A stretch of DNA of 64,000 nt from Cherax quadricarinatus (taxonomy: Eukaryota > Arthropoda > Malacostraca > Decapoda > Parastacidae): the NCBI RefSeq assembly GCF_038502225.1, contig NW_027196442.1, positions 7,501-71,500 of the forward strand. Direction: 5' to 3'. Under the pieces are notes generated by a model, which was not told the origin of the DNA, did not search any database, and saw nothing but the letters and a program-made list of their open reading frames with translations. A program made the translations under genes and the position numbers. Below are positions 10,274 to 22,320 of this stretch, piece by piece (position 1 is the stretch's first letter; each line of letters opens with the position of its first letter).

Positions 10274-11791
10274 TGCTCATCCTTCTCTTAGTGTCTATAC
10301 TCTCAGTGTCTGTACCTCCAGTGTCGGTACTTTCAGTGTCTGTACTCTCGTGTTTGTATTCTCAGTGTCTGTACCTCCAGTGTCGGTACTTTCAGTGTCT
10401 GTACTCTCGTGTTTGTACTCTCAGTGTCTGTGCTCTCAATGTTTGCGCTCTCAGTGTCTGTACTCTCATTGTCTGTGCTCTCAGTGTCTACTCTCAGTGA
10501 CTGTACTCTCAGTGTCTGTGCTCTCAGTGTCTGTACTCTCAGTGTCTGTGCTCTCAGTGTCTGTACTCTCAGTGTCTGTACTCTCAGTGTCTGTGCTCTC
10601 AGTGTCTACTCTCAGTGTCTGTACCCTCAGTGTCTGTGCTCTCAGTGTCTGTACTCTCAGTGTCTGTGCTCTCAGTGTCTGTACTCTCAGTGTCTGTACT
10701 CTCAGTGCCTGTGCTCTCAGTGTCTACTCTCAGTGTCTGTACCCTCAGTGTCTGTGCTCTCAGTGTCTGTGCTCTCAGTGTCTACTCTCAGTGTTTGTAC
10801 TCTCAGTGTCTGTACTCTCAGTGTCTGTACCCTCGGTGTCTGTACACTCAGTGTCTGTACCCTCAGTGTCTGTACTCTCAGTGTCTGTACTCTCAGTGTC
10901 TGTACTCTCAGTGTCTGTACTCTCAGTGTCTGTACTCTCAGTGTCTGTACTCTCAGTGTCTGTACCCTCGGTGTCTGTACACTCAGTGTCTGTACCCTCG
11001 GTGTCTGTACACTCAGTGTCTGTACCCTCAGTGTCTGTACTCTCAGTGTCTGTACCCTCAGTGTCTGTACTATCAGTGTCTGTACTCTCAGTGTCTGTAC
11101 TCTCAGTGTCTGTACCCTCAGTGTCTGTACTCTCAGTGTCTGTACTCTCAGTGTCTGTACTCTCAGTGTCTGTACTCTCAGTGTCTGTACCCTCAGTGTC
11201 TGTACTCTCAGTGTCTGTACTCTCAGTGTCTGTACTCTCAGTGTCTGTACCCTCAGTGTCTGTACTCTCAGTGTCTGTACTCTCAGTGTCTGTACTCTCA
11301 GTGTCTGTACTCTCAGTGTCTGTACCCTCAGTGTCTGTACTCTCAGTGTCTGTACTCTCAGTGTCTGTACTCTCAGTGTCTGTACTCTCAGTGTCTGTAC
11401 TCTCAGTGTCTGTACTCTCAGTACTCTCAGTGTCTGTACTCTCAGTGTCTGTACTCTCAGTGTCTGTACTCTCAGTGTCTGTACTCTCAGTGTCTGTACT
11501 CTCAGTGTCTGTACTCTCAGTGTCTGTACTCTCAGTGTCTGTACTCTCAGTGTCTGTACTCTCAGTGTCTGTACTCTCAGTGTCTGTACCCTCAGTGTCT
11601 GTACTCTCAGTGTCTGTGCTCTCAGTGTCTGTACTCTCAGTGTCTGTACTCTCAGTGTCTGTACTCTCAGTGTCTGTACCCTCAGTGTCTGTACTCTCAG
11701 TGTCTGTACTCTCAGTGTCTGTACTCTCAGTGTCTGTACTCTCAGTGTCTGTACTCTCAGTGTCTGTACTCTCAGTGTCTGTACCCTCAGG
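10274..11791. repeat. 15-bp minisatellite, about 100 units
   Basis: Unit TACTCTCAGTGTCTG. The left 500 bp are less regular (GTGCTC and 13-bp short units), the middle and right nearly uniform with TACCCTCAG, TACCCTCGG and TACACTCAG variants. Period 15 keeps five-residue repeats open in five frames (e.g. VSVLS, VCTLS, ESTDT, RVQTL), giving apparent proteins of 350-540 aa that I do not consider genes. Ends abruptly at CCCTCAGGGGGTGAAAAT. Confidence 0.97.
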
Positions 11792-11857
11792 GGGTGAAAA
11801 TATCGCATTGGATTTGAATGTATTTGATATCATGAGAATTGTCAATATATCAGTCTC

Positions 11858-14800
11858 GTGGTGGTGGTGAGGCTGCAGGTGAGTGGTGGTGAGGCTGCAG
11901 GTAAGTGGTGGTGAGGCTGCAGGTGAGTGGTGGTGAGGCTGCAGGTAAGTGGTGGTGAGACTGCAGGTAAGTGGTGGTGAGGCTGCAGGTAAGTGGTGGT
12001 GAGGCTGCAGGTGAGTGGTGGTGAGGCTGCAGGTAAGTGGTGGTGAGGCTGCAGGTAAGTGGTGGTGAGGCTGCAGGTAAGTGGTGGTGAGGCTGCAGGT
12101 AAGTGGTGGTGAGGCTGCAGGTAAGTGGTGGTGAGGCTGCAGGTGAGTGGTGGTGAGGCTGCAGGTGAGTGGTGGTGAGGCTGCAGGTAAGTGGTGGTGA
12201 GACTGCAGGTGAGTGGTGGTGAGGCTGCAGGTGAGTGGTGGTGAGACTGCAGGTAAGTGGTGGTGAGGCTGCAGGTGAGTGGTGGTGAGGCTGCAGGTAA
12301 GTGGTGGTGAGGCTGCAGGTGAGTGGTGGTGAGGCTGCAGGTAAGTGGTGGTGAGTCTGCAGGTTAGTGGTGGTGAGGCTGCAGGTAAGTGGTGGTGAGA
12401 CTGCAGGTAAGTGGTGGTGAGGCTGCAGGTAAGTGGTGGTGAGGCTGCAGGTGAGTGGTGGTGAGGCTGCAGGTGAGTGGTGGTGAGGCTGCAGGTAAGT
12501 GGTGGTGAGGCTGCAGGTAAGTGGTGGTGAGGCTGCAGGTGAGTGGTGGTGAGGCTGCAGGTAAGTGGTGGTGAAGCTGCAGGTAAGTGGTGGTGAGGCT
12601 GCAGGTAAGTGGTGGTGAGGCTGCAGGTAAGTGGTGGTGAATCTGCAGGTGAGTGGTGGTGAGGCTGCAGGTAAGTGGTGGTGAGACTGCAGGTAAGTGG
12701 TGGTGAGACTGCAGGTAAGTGGTGGTGAGGCTGCAGGTGAGTGGTGGTGAGGCTGCAGGTGAGTGGTGGTGAGACTGCAGGTAAGTGGTGGTGAGGCTGC
12801 AGGTGAGTGGTGGTGAGGCTGCAGGTAAGTGGTGGTGAGGCTGCAGGTGAGTGGTGGTGAGGCTGCAGGTAAGTGGTGGTGAGACTGCAGGTAAGTGGTG
12901 GTGAGGCTGCAGGTAAGTGGTGGTGAGGCTGCAGGTAAGTGGTGGTGAGACTGCAGGTAAGTGGTGGTGAGGCTGCAGGTAAGTGGTGGTGAGGCTGCAG
13001 GTAAGTGGTGGTGAGGCTGCAGGTAAGTGGTGGTGAGGCTGCAGGTAAGTGGTGGTGAGGCTGCAGGTGAGTGGTGGTGAGGCTGCAGGTAAGTGGTGGT
13101 GAGGCTGCAGGTAAGTGGTGGTGAGGCTGCAGGTAAGTGGTGGTGAGGCTGCAGGTAAGTGGTGGTGAGGCTGCAGGTAAGTGGTGGTGAGGCTGCAGGT
13201 AAGTGGTGGTGAGGCTGCAGGTAAGTGGTGGTGAGGCTGCAGGTAAGTGGTGGTGAGGCTGCAGGTAAGTGGTGGTGAGGCTGCAGGTAAGTGGTGGTGA
13301 GGCTGCAGGTAAGTGGTGGTGAGGCTGCAGGTAAGTGGTGGTGAGGCTGCAGGTAAGTGGTGGTGAGGCTGCAGGTAAGTGGTGGTGAGGCTGCAGGTAA
13401 GTGATGGTGAGGCTGCAGGTAAGTGGACGTGAGGCTGCAGGTGAGTGGTGGTGAGGCTGCAGGTAAGTGGTGGTGAGGCTGCAGGTAAGTGGTGGGGAGG
13501 CTTCATGTAAGTGGTGGTGAGGCTGGTGGTAAGTGGTGGTGAGGCTGCAGGTAAGTGGTGGTGAGGCTGCAGGTAATTGGTGGTGAGGCTGCTGGTAAGT
13601 GGTGGTGAGGCTGCAGGTGAGTGGTGGTGAGGCTGCAGGTAAGTGGTGGTGAGGCTGCAGGTGAGTGGTGGTGAGGCTGCAGGTAAGTGGTGGTGAGGCT
13701 GCAGGTAAGTGGTGGTGAGGCTGCAGGTGAGTGGTGGTGAGGCTGCAGGTAAGTGGTGGTGAGGCTGCAGGTGAGTGGTGGTGAGGCTGCAGGTGAGTGG
13801 TGGTGAGGCTGCAGGTAAGTTGTGGTGAAGCTGCAGGTAAGTGGTGGTGAGGCTGCAGGTGAGTGGTGGTGAGGCTGCAGGTGAGTGGTGGTGAGGCTGC
13901 AGGTAAGTGGTGGTGAGGCTGCAGGTAAGTGGTGGTGAGGCTGCAGGTGAGTGGTGGTGAGGCTGCAGGTAAGTGGTGGTGAAGCTGCAGGTAAGTGGTG
14001 GTGAGGCTGCAGGTAAGTGGTGGTGAGGCTGCTGGTAAGTGGTGGTGAGGCTGCAGGTGAGTGGTGGTGAGGCTGCAGGTAAGTGGTGGTGAGGCTGCAG
14101 GTAAGTGGTGGTGAGGCTGCTGGTAAGTGGTGGTGAGGCTGCAGGTGAGTGGTGGTGAGGCTGCAGGTAAGTGGTGGTGAGGCTGCAGGTAAGTGGTGGT
14201 GAGGCTGCAGGTAAGTGGTGGTGAGGCTGCAGGTAAGTGGTGGTGAGGCTGCAGGTAAGTGGTGGTGAGGCTGCAGGTAAGTGGTGGTGAGGCTGCAGGT
14301 AAGTGGTGGTGAGGCTGCAGGTAAGTGGTGGTGAGGCTGCAGGTAAGTGGTGGTGAGGCTGCAGGTAAGTGGTGGTGAGGCTGCAGCTTAGTGGTGGTGA
14401 GGCTGCAGGTAAGTGGTCGTTAGGCTGCAGTTAAGTGGTGGTGAGGCTGCAGGTAAGTGGTGGTGAGGCTGCAGGTAAGTGGTAGTGAGGCGGCAGGTAA
14501 TTGGTGGTGAGGCTGCAGGTAAGTGGTGGTGAGGCTGCAGGTAAGTGGTGGTGAGGCTGCAGGTGAGTGGTGGTGAGGCTGCAGGTAAGTGGTGGTGAGG
14601 CTGCAGGTAAGTGGTGGTGAGGCTGCAGGTAAGTGGTGGTGAGGCTGCAGGTAAGTGGTGGTGAGGCTGCAGGTAAGTGGTGGTGAGGCTGCAGGTAAGT
14701 GGTGGTGAGGCTGCTGGTAAGTGGTGGTGAGGCTGCTGGTAAGTGGTGGTGAGGCTGCAGGTAAGTGGTGGTGAGGCTGCTGGTAAGTGGTGGTGAGGCT

Positions 14801-17800
14801 GCAGGTAAGTGGTGGTGAGGCTGCAGGTAAGTGGTGGTGAGGCTGCAGGTAAGTGGTGGTGAGGCTGCAGGTAAGTGGTGGTGAGGCTGCAGGTAAGTGG
14901 TGGTGAGGCTGCAGGTAAGTGGTGGTGAGGCTGCAGGTAAGTGGTGGTGAGGCTGCAGGTAATTGGTGGTGAGGCTGCTGGTAAGTGGTGGTGAGGCTGC
15001 AGGTAAGTGGTGGTGAGGCTGCAGGTAAGTGGTGGTGAGGCTGCAGGTAAGTGGTGGTGAGGCTGCAGGTAAGTGGTGGTGAGGCTGCAGGTAAGTGGTG
15101 GTGAGGCTGCAGGTGAGTGGTGGTGAGGCTGCAGGTGAGTGGTGGTGAGGCTGCAGGTGAGTGGTGGTGAGGCTGCAGGTGAGTGGTGGTGAGGCTGCAG
15201 GTAAGTGGTGGTGAAGCTGCAGGTAAGTGGTGGTGAGGCTGCAGGTGAGTGGTGGTGAGGCTGCAGGTGAGTGGTTGTGAGGCTGCAGGTAAGTGGTGGT
15301 GAGGCTGCAGGTAAGTGGTGGTGAGGCTGCAGGTGAGTGGTGGTGAGGCTGCAGGTAAGTGGTGGTGAAGCTGCAGGTAAGTGGTGGTGAGGCTGCAGGT
15401 AAGTGGTGGTGAGGCTGCTGGTAAGTGGTGGTGAGGCTGCAGGTGAGTGGTGGTGAGGCTGCAGGTAAGTGGTGGTGAGGCTGCAGGTAAGTGGTGGTGA
15501 GGCTGCTGGTAAGTGGTGGTGAGGCTGCAGGTGAGTGGTGGTGAGGCTGCAGGTAAGTGGTGGTGAGGCTGCAGGTAAGTGGTGGTGAGGCTGCAGGTAA
15601 GTGGTGGTGAGGCTGCAGGTAAGTGGTGGTGAGGCTGCAGGTAAGTGGTGGTGAGGCTGCAGGTAAGTGGTGGTGAGGCTGCAGGTAAGTGGTGGTGAGG
15701 CTGCAGGTAAGTGGTGGTGAGGCTGCAGGTAAGTGGTGGTGAGGCTGCAGCTTAGTGGTGGTGAGGCTGCAGGTAAGTGGTGGTGAGGCTGCAGGTAAGT
15801 GGTGGTGAGGCTGCAGGTAAGTGGTGGTGAGGCTGCAGGTAAGTGGTGGTGAGGCTGCAGGTAAGTGGTGGTGAGGCTGCAGGTAAGTGGTGGTGAGGCT
15901 GCAGGTAAGTGGTGGTGAGGCTGCAGGTAAGTGGTGGTGAGGCTGCAGGTAAGTGGTGGTGAGGCTGCAGGTAATTGGTGGTGAGGCTGCTGGTAAGTGG
16001 TGGTGAGGCTGCAGGTAAGTGGTGGTGAGGCTGCAGGTAAGTGGTGGTGAGGCTGCAGGTAAGTGGTGGTGAGGCTGCAGGTAAGTGGTGGTGAGGCTGC
16101 AGGTAAGTGGTGGTGAGGCTGCAGGTGAGTGGTGGTGAGGCTGCAGGTAAGTGGTGGTGAGGCTGCAGGTGAGTGGTGGTGAGGCTGCAGGTAAGTGGTG
16201 GTGAGGCTGCAGGTAAGTGGTGGTGAAGCTGCAGGTAAGTGGTGGTGAGGCTGCAGGTGAGTGGTGGTGAGGCTGCAGGTGAGTGGTGGTGAGGCTGCAG
16301 GTAAGTGGTGGTGAGGCTGCAGGTAAGTGGTGGTGAGGCTGCAGGTGAGTGGTGGTGAGGCTGCAGGTAAGTGGTGGTGAAGCTGCAGGTAAGTGGTGGT
16401 GAGGCTGCAGGTAAGTGGTGGTGAGGCTGCTGGTAAGTGGTGGTGAGGCTGCAGGTGAGTGGTGGTGAGGCTGCAGGTCAGTGGTGGTGAGGCTGCAGGT
16501 AAGTGGTGGTGAGGCTGCTGGTAAGTGGTGGTGAGGCTGCAGGTGAGTGGTGGTGAGGCTGCAGGTAAGTGGTGGTGAGGCTGCAGGTAAGTGGTGGTGA
16601 GGCTGCAGGTAAGTGGTGGTGAGGCTGCAGGTAAGTGGTGGTGAGGCTGCAGGTAAGTGGTGGTGAGGCTGCAGGTAAGTGGTGGTGAGGCTGCAGGTAA
16701 GTGGTGGTGAGGCTGCAGGTAAGTGGTGGTGAGGCTGCAGGTAAGTGGTGGTGAGGCTGCAGCTTAGTGGTGGTGAGCTGCAGGTAAGTGGTGGTGAGGC
16801 TGCAGGTAAGTGGTGGTGAGGCTGCAGGTAAGTGGTGGTGAGGCTGCAGGTAAGTGGTGGTGAGGATGCAGGTAAGTGGTGGTGAGGCTGAAGGAAAGTG
16901 GTGGTGAGGCTGCAGGTAAGTGGTGGTGGCTGCAGGTGAGTGGTGGTGAGGCTGCAGGTAAGTGGTGGTGAGGCTGCAGGTAAGTGGTGGTGAGGCTGCA
17001 GGTAAGTGGTGGTGAGGCTGCAGGTAAGTGGTGGTGAGGCTGCAGGTAAGTGGTGGTGAGGCTGCAGGTAAGTGGTGGTGAGGCTGCTGGTAAGTGGTGG
17101 TGAGGCTGCTGGTAAGTGGTGGTGAGGCTGCAGGTAAGTGGTGGTGAGGCTGCTGGTAAGTGGTGGTGAGGCTGCAGGTAAGTGGTGGTGAGGCTGCAGG
17201 TAAGTGGTGGTGAGGCTGCAGGTAAGTGGTGGTGAGGCTGCAGGTAAGTGGTGGTGAGGCTGCAGGTAAGTGGTGGTGAGGCTGCAGGTAAGTGGTGGTG
17301 AGGCTGCAGGTAAGTGGTGGTGAGGCTGCAGGTAAGTGGTGGTGAGGCTGCAGGTGAGTGGTGGTGAGGCTGCAGGTAAGTGGTGGTGAGGCTGCAGGTA
17401 ATTGGTGGTGAGGCTGCTGGTAAGTGGTGGTGAGGCTGCAGGTAAGTGGTGGTGAGGCTGCAGGTAAGTGGTGGTGAGGCTGCAGGTAAGTGGTGGTGAG
17501 GCTGCAGGTAAGTGGTGGTGAGGCTGCAGGTAAGTGGTGGTGAGGCTGCAGGTGAGTGGTGGTGAGGCTGCAGGTGAGTGGTGGTGAGGCTGCAGGTGAG
17601 TGGTGGTGAGGCTGCAGGTGAGTGGTGGTGAGGCTGCAGGTGAGTGGTGGTGAGGCTGCAGGTGAGTGGTGGTGAGGCTGCAGGTGAGTGGTGGTGAGGC
17701 TGCAGGTGAGTGGTGGTGAGGCTGCAGGTAAGTGGTGGTGAGGCTGCAGGTGAGTGGTGGTGAGGCTGCAGGTGAGTGGTGGTGAGGCTGCAGGTAAGTG

Positions 17801-20800
17801 GTGGTGAGGCTGCAGGTAAGTGGTGGTGAGGCTGCAGGTAAGTGGTGGTGAGGCTGCAGGTAAGTGGTGGTGAGGCTGCAGGTAAGTGGTGGTGAGGCTG
17901 CAGGTAAGTGGTGGTGAGGCTGCAGGTAAGTGGTGGTGAGGCTGCAGGTAAGTGGTGGTGAGGCTGCAGGTAAGTGGTGGTGAGGCTGCAGGTAAGTGGT
18001 GGTGAGGCTGCAGGTAAGTGGTGGTGAGGCTGCAGCTTAGTGGTGGTGAGGCTGCAGGTAAGTGGTGGTGAGGCTGCAGGTAAGTGGTGGTGAGGCTGCA
18101 GGTAAGTGGTGGTGAGGCTGCAGGTAAGTGGTGGTGAGGCTGCAGGTAAGTGGTGGTGAGGCTGCAGGTAAGTGGTGGTGAGGCTGCAGGTAAGTGGTGG
18201 TGAGGCTGCAGGTAAGTGGTGGTGAGGCTGCAGGTAAGTGGTGGTGAGGCTGCAGGTAAGTGGTGGTGAGGCTGCAGGTAAGTGGTGGTGAGGCTGCAGG
18301 TAAGTGGTGGTGAGGCTGCAGGTAAGTGGTGGTGAGGCTGCAGGTAAGTGGTGGTGAGGCTGCAGGTAAGTGGTGGTGAGGCTGCAGGTAAGTGGTGGTG
18401 AGGCTGCAGGTAAGTGGTGGTGAGGCTGCAGGTAACTGGTGGGGAGGCTGCAGGTAAGTGCAGGGTGGTGGTGAGGCTGCAGGTAAGTGGTGGTGAGGCT
18501 GCAGGTAAGTGGTGGTGAGGCTGCAGGTAAGTGGTGGTGAGGCTGCAGGTAAGTGGTGGTGAGGCTGCAGGTAAGTGGTGGTGAGGCTGCAGGTGAGTGG
18601 TGGTGAGGCTGCAGGTAAGTGGTGGTGAGGCTGCAGGTAAGTGGTGGTGAGGCTGCAGGTAAGTGGTGGTGAGGCTGCAGGTAAGTGGTGGTGAGGCTGC
18701 AGGTAAGTGGTGGTGAGGCTGCAGGTAAGTGGTGGTGAGGCTGCAGGTAAGTGGTGGTGAGGCTGCAGGTAAGTGGTGGTGAGGCTGCAGGTAAGTGGTG
18801 GTGAGGCTGCAGGTAAGTGGTGGTGAGGCTGCAGGTAAGTGGTGGTGAGGCTGCAGGTAAGTGGTGGTGAGGCTGCAGGTAAGTGGTGGTGAGGCTGCAG
18901 GTAAGTGGTGGTGAGGCTGCAGGTAAGTGGTGGTGAGGCTGCAGGTAAGTGGTGGTGAGGCTGCAGGTAAGTGGTGGTGAGGCTGCAGGTAAGTGGTGGT
19001 GAGGCTGCAGGTAAGTGGTGGTGAGGCTGCAGGTAAGTGGTGGTGAGGCTGCCGGTAAGTGGTGGTGAGGCTGCAGGGCAGTGGTGGTGAGGCTGCAGGT
19101 AAGTGGTGGTGAGGCTGCAGGTGCAAGTGGTGGCGAGGCTGCAGGTAAGTGGTGGTGAGGCTGCAGGTAAGTGGTGGTGAGGCTGCAGGTAAGTGGTGGT
19201 GAGGCTGCAGGTAAGTGGTGGTGAGGCTGCAGGTAAGTGGTGGTGAGGCTGCAGGTAAGTGGTGGTGAGGCTGCAGGGAAGGGTTGGTGATGCTGCAGGT
19301 AAGTGGTGGTGGCTGCAGGTACGTGGTGGTGAGGCTGCAGGTAAGTGGTGGTGAGGCTGCAGGTAAGTGGTGGTGAGGCTGCAGGTAAGTGGTGGTGAGG
19401 CTGCAGGTAAGTGGTGGTGAGGCTGCAGGTAAGTGGTGGTGAGGCTGCAGGTAAGTGGTGGTGAAGCTGCAGGTAAGTGGTGGTGAGGCTGCAGGTAAGT
19501 GGTGGTGAGGCTGCAGGTAAGTGGTGGTGAGGCTGCAGGTAAGTGGTGGTGAGGCTGCAGGTAAGTGGTGGTGAGGCTGCAGGTAAGTGGTGGTGAGGCT
19601 GCAGGTAAGTGGTGGTGAGGCTGCAGGTAAGTGGTGGTGAGGCTGCAGGTAAGTGGTGGTGAGGCTGCAGGTAAGTGGTGGTGAGGCTGCAGGTAAGTGG
19701 TGGTGAGGCTGCAGGTAAGTGGTGGTGAGGCTGCAGGTAAGTGGTGGTGAGGCTGCAGGTAAGTGGTGGTGAGGCTGCAGGTAAGTGGTGGTGAGGCTGC
19801 AGGTAAGTGGTGGTGAGGCTGCAGGTAAGTGGTGGTGAGGCTGCAGGTAGGCTGCAGTAAGTGGTGGTGAGGCTGCAGGTAAGTGGTGGTGAGGCTGCAG
19901 GTAAGTGGTGGTGAGGCTGCAGGTAAGTGGTGGTGAGGCTGCAGGTAAGTGGTGGTGAGGCTGCAGGTAAGTGGTGGTGAGGCTGCAGGTAAGTGGTGGT
20001 GAGGCTGCAGGTAAGTGGTGGTGAGGCTGCAGGTAAGTGGTGGTGAGCTGCTGCTGCAGGTAAGTGGTGGTGAGCTGCAGGTAAGTGGTGGTGAGGCTTC
20101 AGGTAAGTGGTGGTGAGGCTGCAGGTGAGTGGTGGTGAGGCTGCAGGTAAGTGGTGGTGAGGCTGCAGGTGAGTGGTGGTGAGGCTGCAGGTAAGTGGTG
20201 GTGAGGCTGCAGGTAAGTGGTGGTGAGGCTGCAGGTAAGTGGTGGTGAGGCTGCAGGTGAGTGGTGGTGAGGCTGCAGGTAAGTGGTGGCTGCAGGAGTG
20301 GTGGTGAGGCTGCAGGTTAGTGGTGGTGAGGCTGCAGGTAAGTGGTGGTGAGGCTGCAGGTAAGTGGTGGTGAGGCTGCAGGTAAGTGGTGGTGAGGCTG
20401 CAGGTGAGTGGTGGTGAGGCTAAGTGGTGGTGAGGCTGCAGGTAAGTGGTGGTGAGGCTGCAGGTAAGTGGTGGTGAGGCTGCAGGTAAGTGGTGGTGAG
20501 GCTGCAGGTAAGTGGTGGTGAGGCTGCAGGTAAGTGGTGGTGAGGCTGCAGGTAAGTGGTGGTGAGGCTGCAGGTAAGTGGTGGTGAGGCTGCAGGTAAG
20601 TGGTGGTGAGGCTGCAGGTAAGTGGTGGTGAGGCTGCAGGTAAGTGGTGGTGAGGCTGCAGGGAAGTGGTGGTGAGGCTGCAGGTAAGTGGTGGTGAGGC
20701 TGCAGGTAAGTGGTGGTGAGGCTGCAGGTAAGTGGTGGTGAGGCTGCAGGTGAGTGGTGGTGAGGCTGCAGGTGAGTGGTGGTGAGGCTGCAGGTAAGTG

Positions 20801-21515
20801 GTGGTGAGGCTGCAGGTAAGTGGTGGTGAGGCTGCAGGTAAGTGGTGGTGAGGCTGCAGGTAAGTGGTGGTGAGGCTGCAGGTAAGTGGTGGTGAGGCTG
20901 CAGGTAAGTGGTGGTGAGGCTGCAGGTGAGTGGTGGTGAGGCTGCAGGTGAGTGGTGGTGAGGCTGCAGGTAAGTGGTGGTGAGGCTGCAGGTAAGTGGT
21001 GGTGAGGCTGCAGGTAAGTGGTGGTGAGGCTGCAGGTGAGTGGTGGTGAGGCTGCAGGTAAGTGGTGGTGAGGCTGCAGGTAAGTGGTGGTGAGGCTGCA
21101 GGTAAGTGGTGGTGAGGCTGCAGGTAAGTGGTGGTGAGGCTGCAGGTAAGTGGTGGTGAGGCTGCAGGTAAGTGGTGGTGAGGCTGCAGGTGAGTGGTGG
21201 TGAGGCTGCAGGTGAGTGGTGGTGAGGCTGCAGGTAAGTGGTGGTGAGGCTGCAGGTGAGTGGTGGTGAGGCTGCAGGTGAGTGGTGGTGAGGCTGCAGG
21301 TGAGTGGTGGTGAGGCTGCAGGTAAGTGGTGGTGAGGCTGCAGGTAAGTGGTGGTGAGGCTGCAGGTAAGTGGTGGTGAGGCTGCAGGTAAGTGGTGGTG
21401 AGGCTGCAGGTGAGTGGTGGTGAGGCTGCAGGTGAGTGGTGGTGAGGCTGCAGGTGAGTGGTGGTGAGGCTGCAGGTGAGTGGTTGTGAGGCTGCAGATA
21501 AGTGGTAGTGAGTTA
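11858..21515. repeat. 22-bp minisatellite, about 440 units, each with a 5' splice-site consensus
   Basis: Unit GTGGTGGTGAGGCTGCAGGTAA plus GT shared with the next (22-bp period). Each unit contains CAGGTAAGT or CAGGTGAGT, the metazoan splice-donor consensus. Rare variants include GCTGCTGGTAAGT, GCAGCTTAGT and GGTAATTGG; these recur at spacings that are multiples of 22 (1012, 1364 and 1386 bp), so higher-order units have been copied. A few short units occur near 16780, 16925, 18455, 19305, 19850, 20045, 20290 and 20420. Three units make 66 bp, so 22-residue repeats stay open on the minus strand (up to 882 codons); not evidence of a gene. Confidence 0.98.
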
Positions 21516-22320
21516 GCAGCTCGGTGGGTGAGTTGGAACTTGTGTCGATGGGGTTGGAACCTGCGTTGAATGTGGTTGGAACCTGCATGGAAGACGGAAC
21601 TTGCATGGGAGGGTTGGAACCTGCATGGGAGGGTTAGAACCGGCATGGGAGGGTTGGAACCTGCGTTGAATGGGATTGGAACTTCCATGGGAGAGTTGGA
21701 ACATGTATTGATAGGGTTGGAACCTGCATGGGAGGGTTGGAACGTGAATGGGAGGATTGGAACTTGCATGGGAAGATTGGAACCTACATGGGAGAGTTGG
21801 GACTTTCATGAGAAACTTGGAAGCTGCATGGGAGAGTTGGAACCTGCATGGGAGAGTTGGAACTTGCATGGGAGAGTTGAAACTTGCATGAGAGAGTTGG
21901 AATCTGCATAGGAGAGTTGGAGCCTGCATGGGAGAGTTGGAACCTGCATGGGAGAGTTGGAACCTGCATGGGAGGGTTGGAATATGCGTTGATGGGTTTG
22001 AAACCTGCATGGGAGGATTGGAACCTGCATGGGAGGATTGGAAGCTGCATGGGAGGATTAGAACCTGCATGGGAGGGTTGGAACATGCGTTGGTGGGTTT
22101 GAAACCTGTATGGGAGGGTTTGAACCTGCATAGGAGGGTTGGAACCTACATGGGAGGATTGGAACCTGCATGGGAGGATTAGAACCTGCATGGGAGGGTT
22201 GGAACATGTGTTGGTGGGTTTGAAACCTGCATGGGAGGATTAGAACCTGCATGGGAGGGTTGGAACATGCGTTGGTGGGTTTGAAATCTGCAGGGGAGGG
22301 TTTGAACCTGCATAGAAGGA
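21516..22320. repeat. 20-bp minisatellite, heterogeneous part
   Basis: Unit TTGGAACCTGCATGGGAGGG with many substitutions (GGAGAG, GGAGGAT, TTGAAAC) and occasional inserted units with GCGTTGATGGGTTTG. It abuts the 22-bp array with only about 20 bp of transition. Confidence 0.93.

Noticed and set aside
10245..11870. 541-codon Val/Ser-rich open frame and four other long frames on both strands
   Set aside because: They are translations of the 15-bp tandem repeat in frames that lack stops; all frames are equally open and there is no conserved start, domain or splice context.
11858..21515. Chi-like recombination sites in the GCTGGTAAGTGGTGG variants
   Set aside because: Resemblance to bacterial Chi is superficial and has no meaning in an animal nuclear genome.
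12364..21769. Minus-strand frames of 380-882 codons with TTTYLQPHHHLPAASPPLTC repeats
   Set aside because: Three 22-bp units make 66 bp, so the frame stays open automatically. Indels between units break it at random and no promoter or signal peptide was seen.
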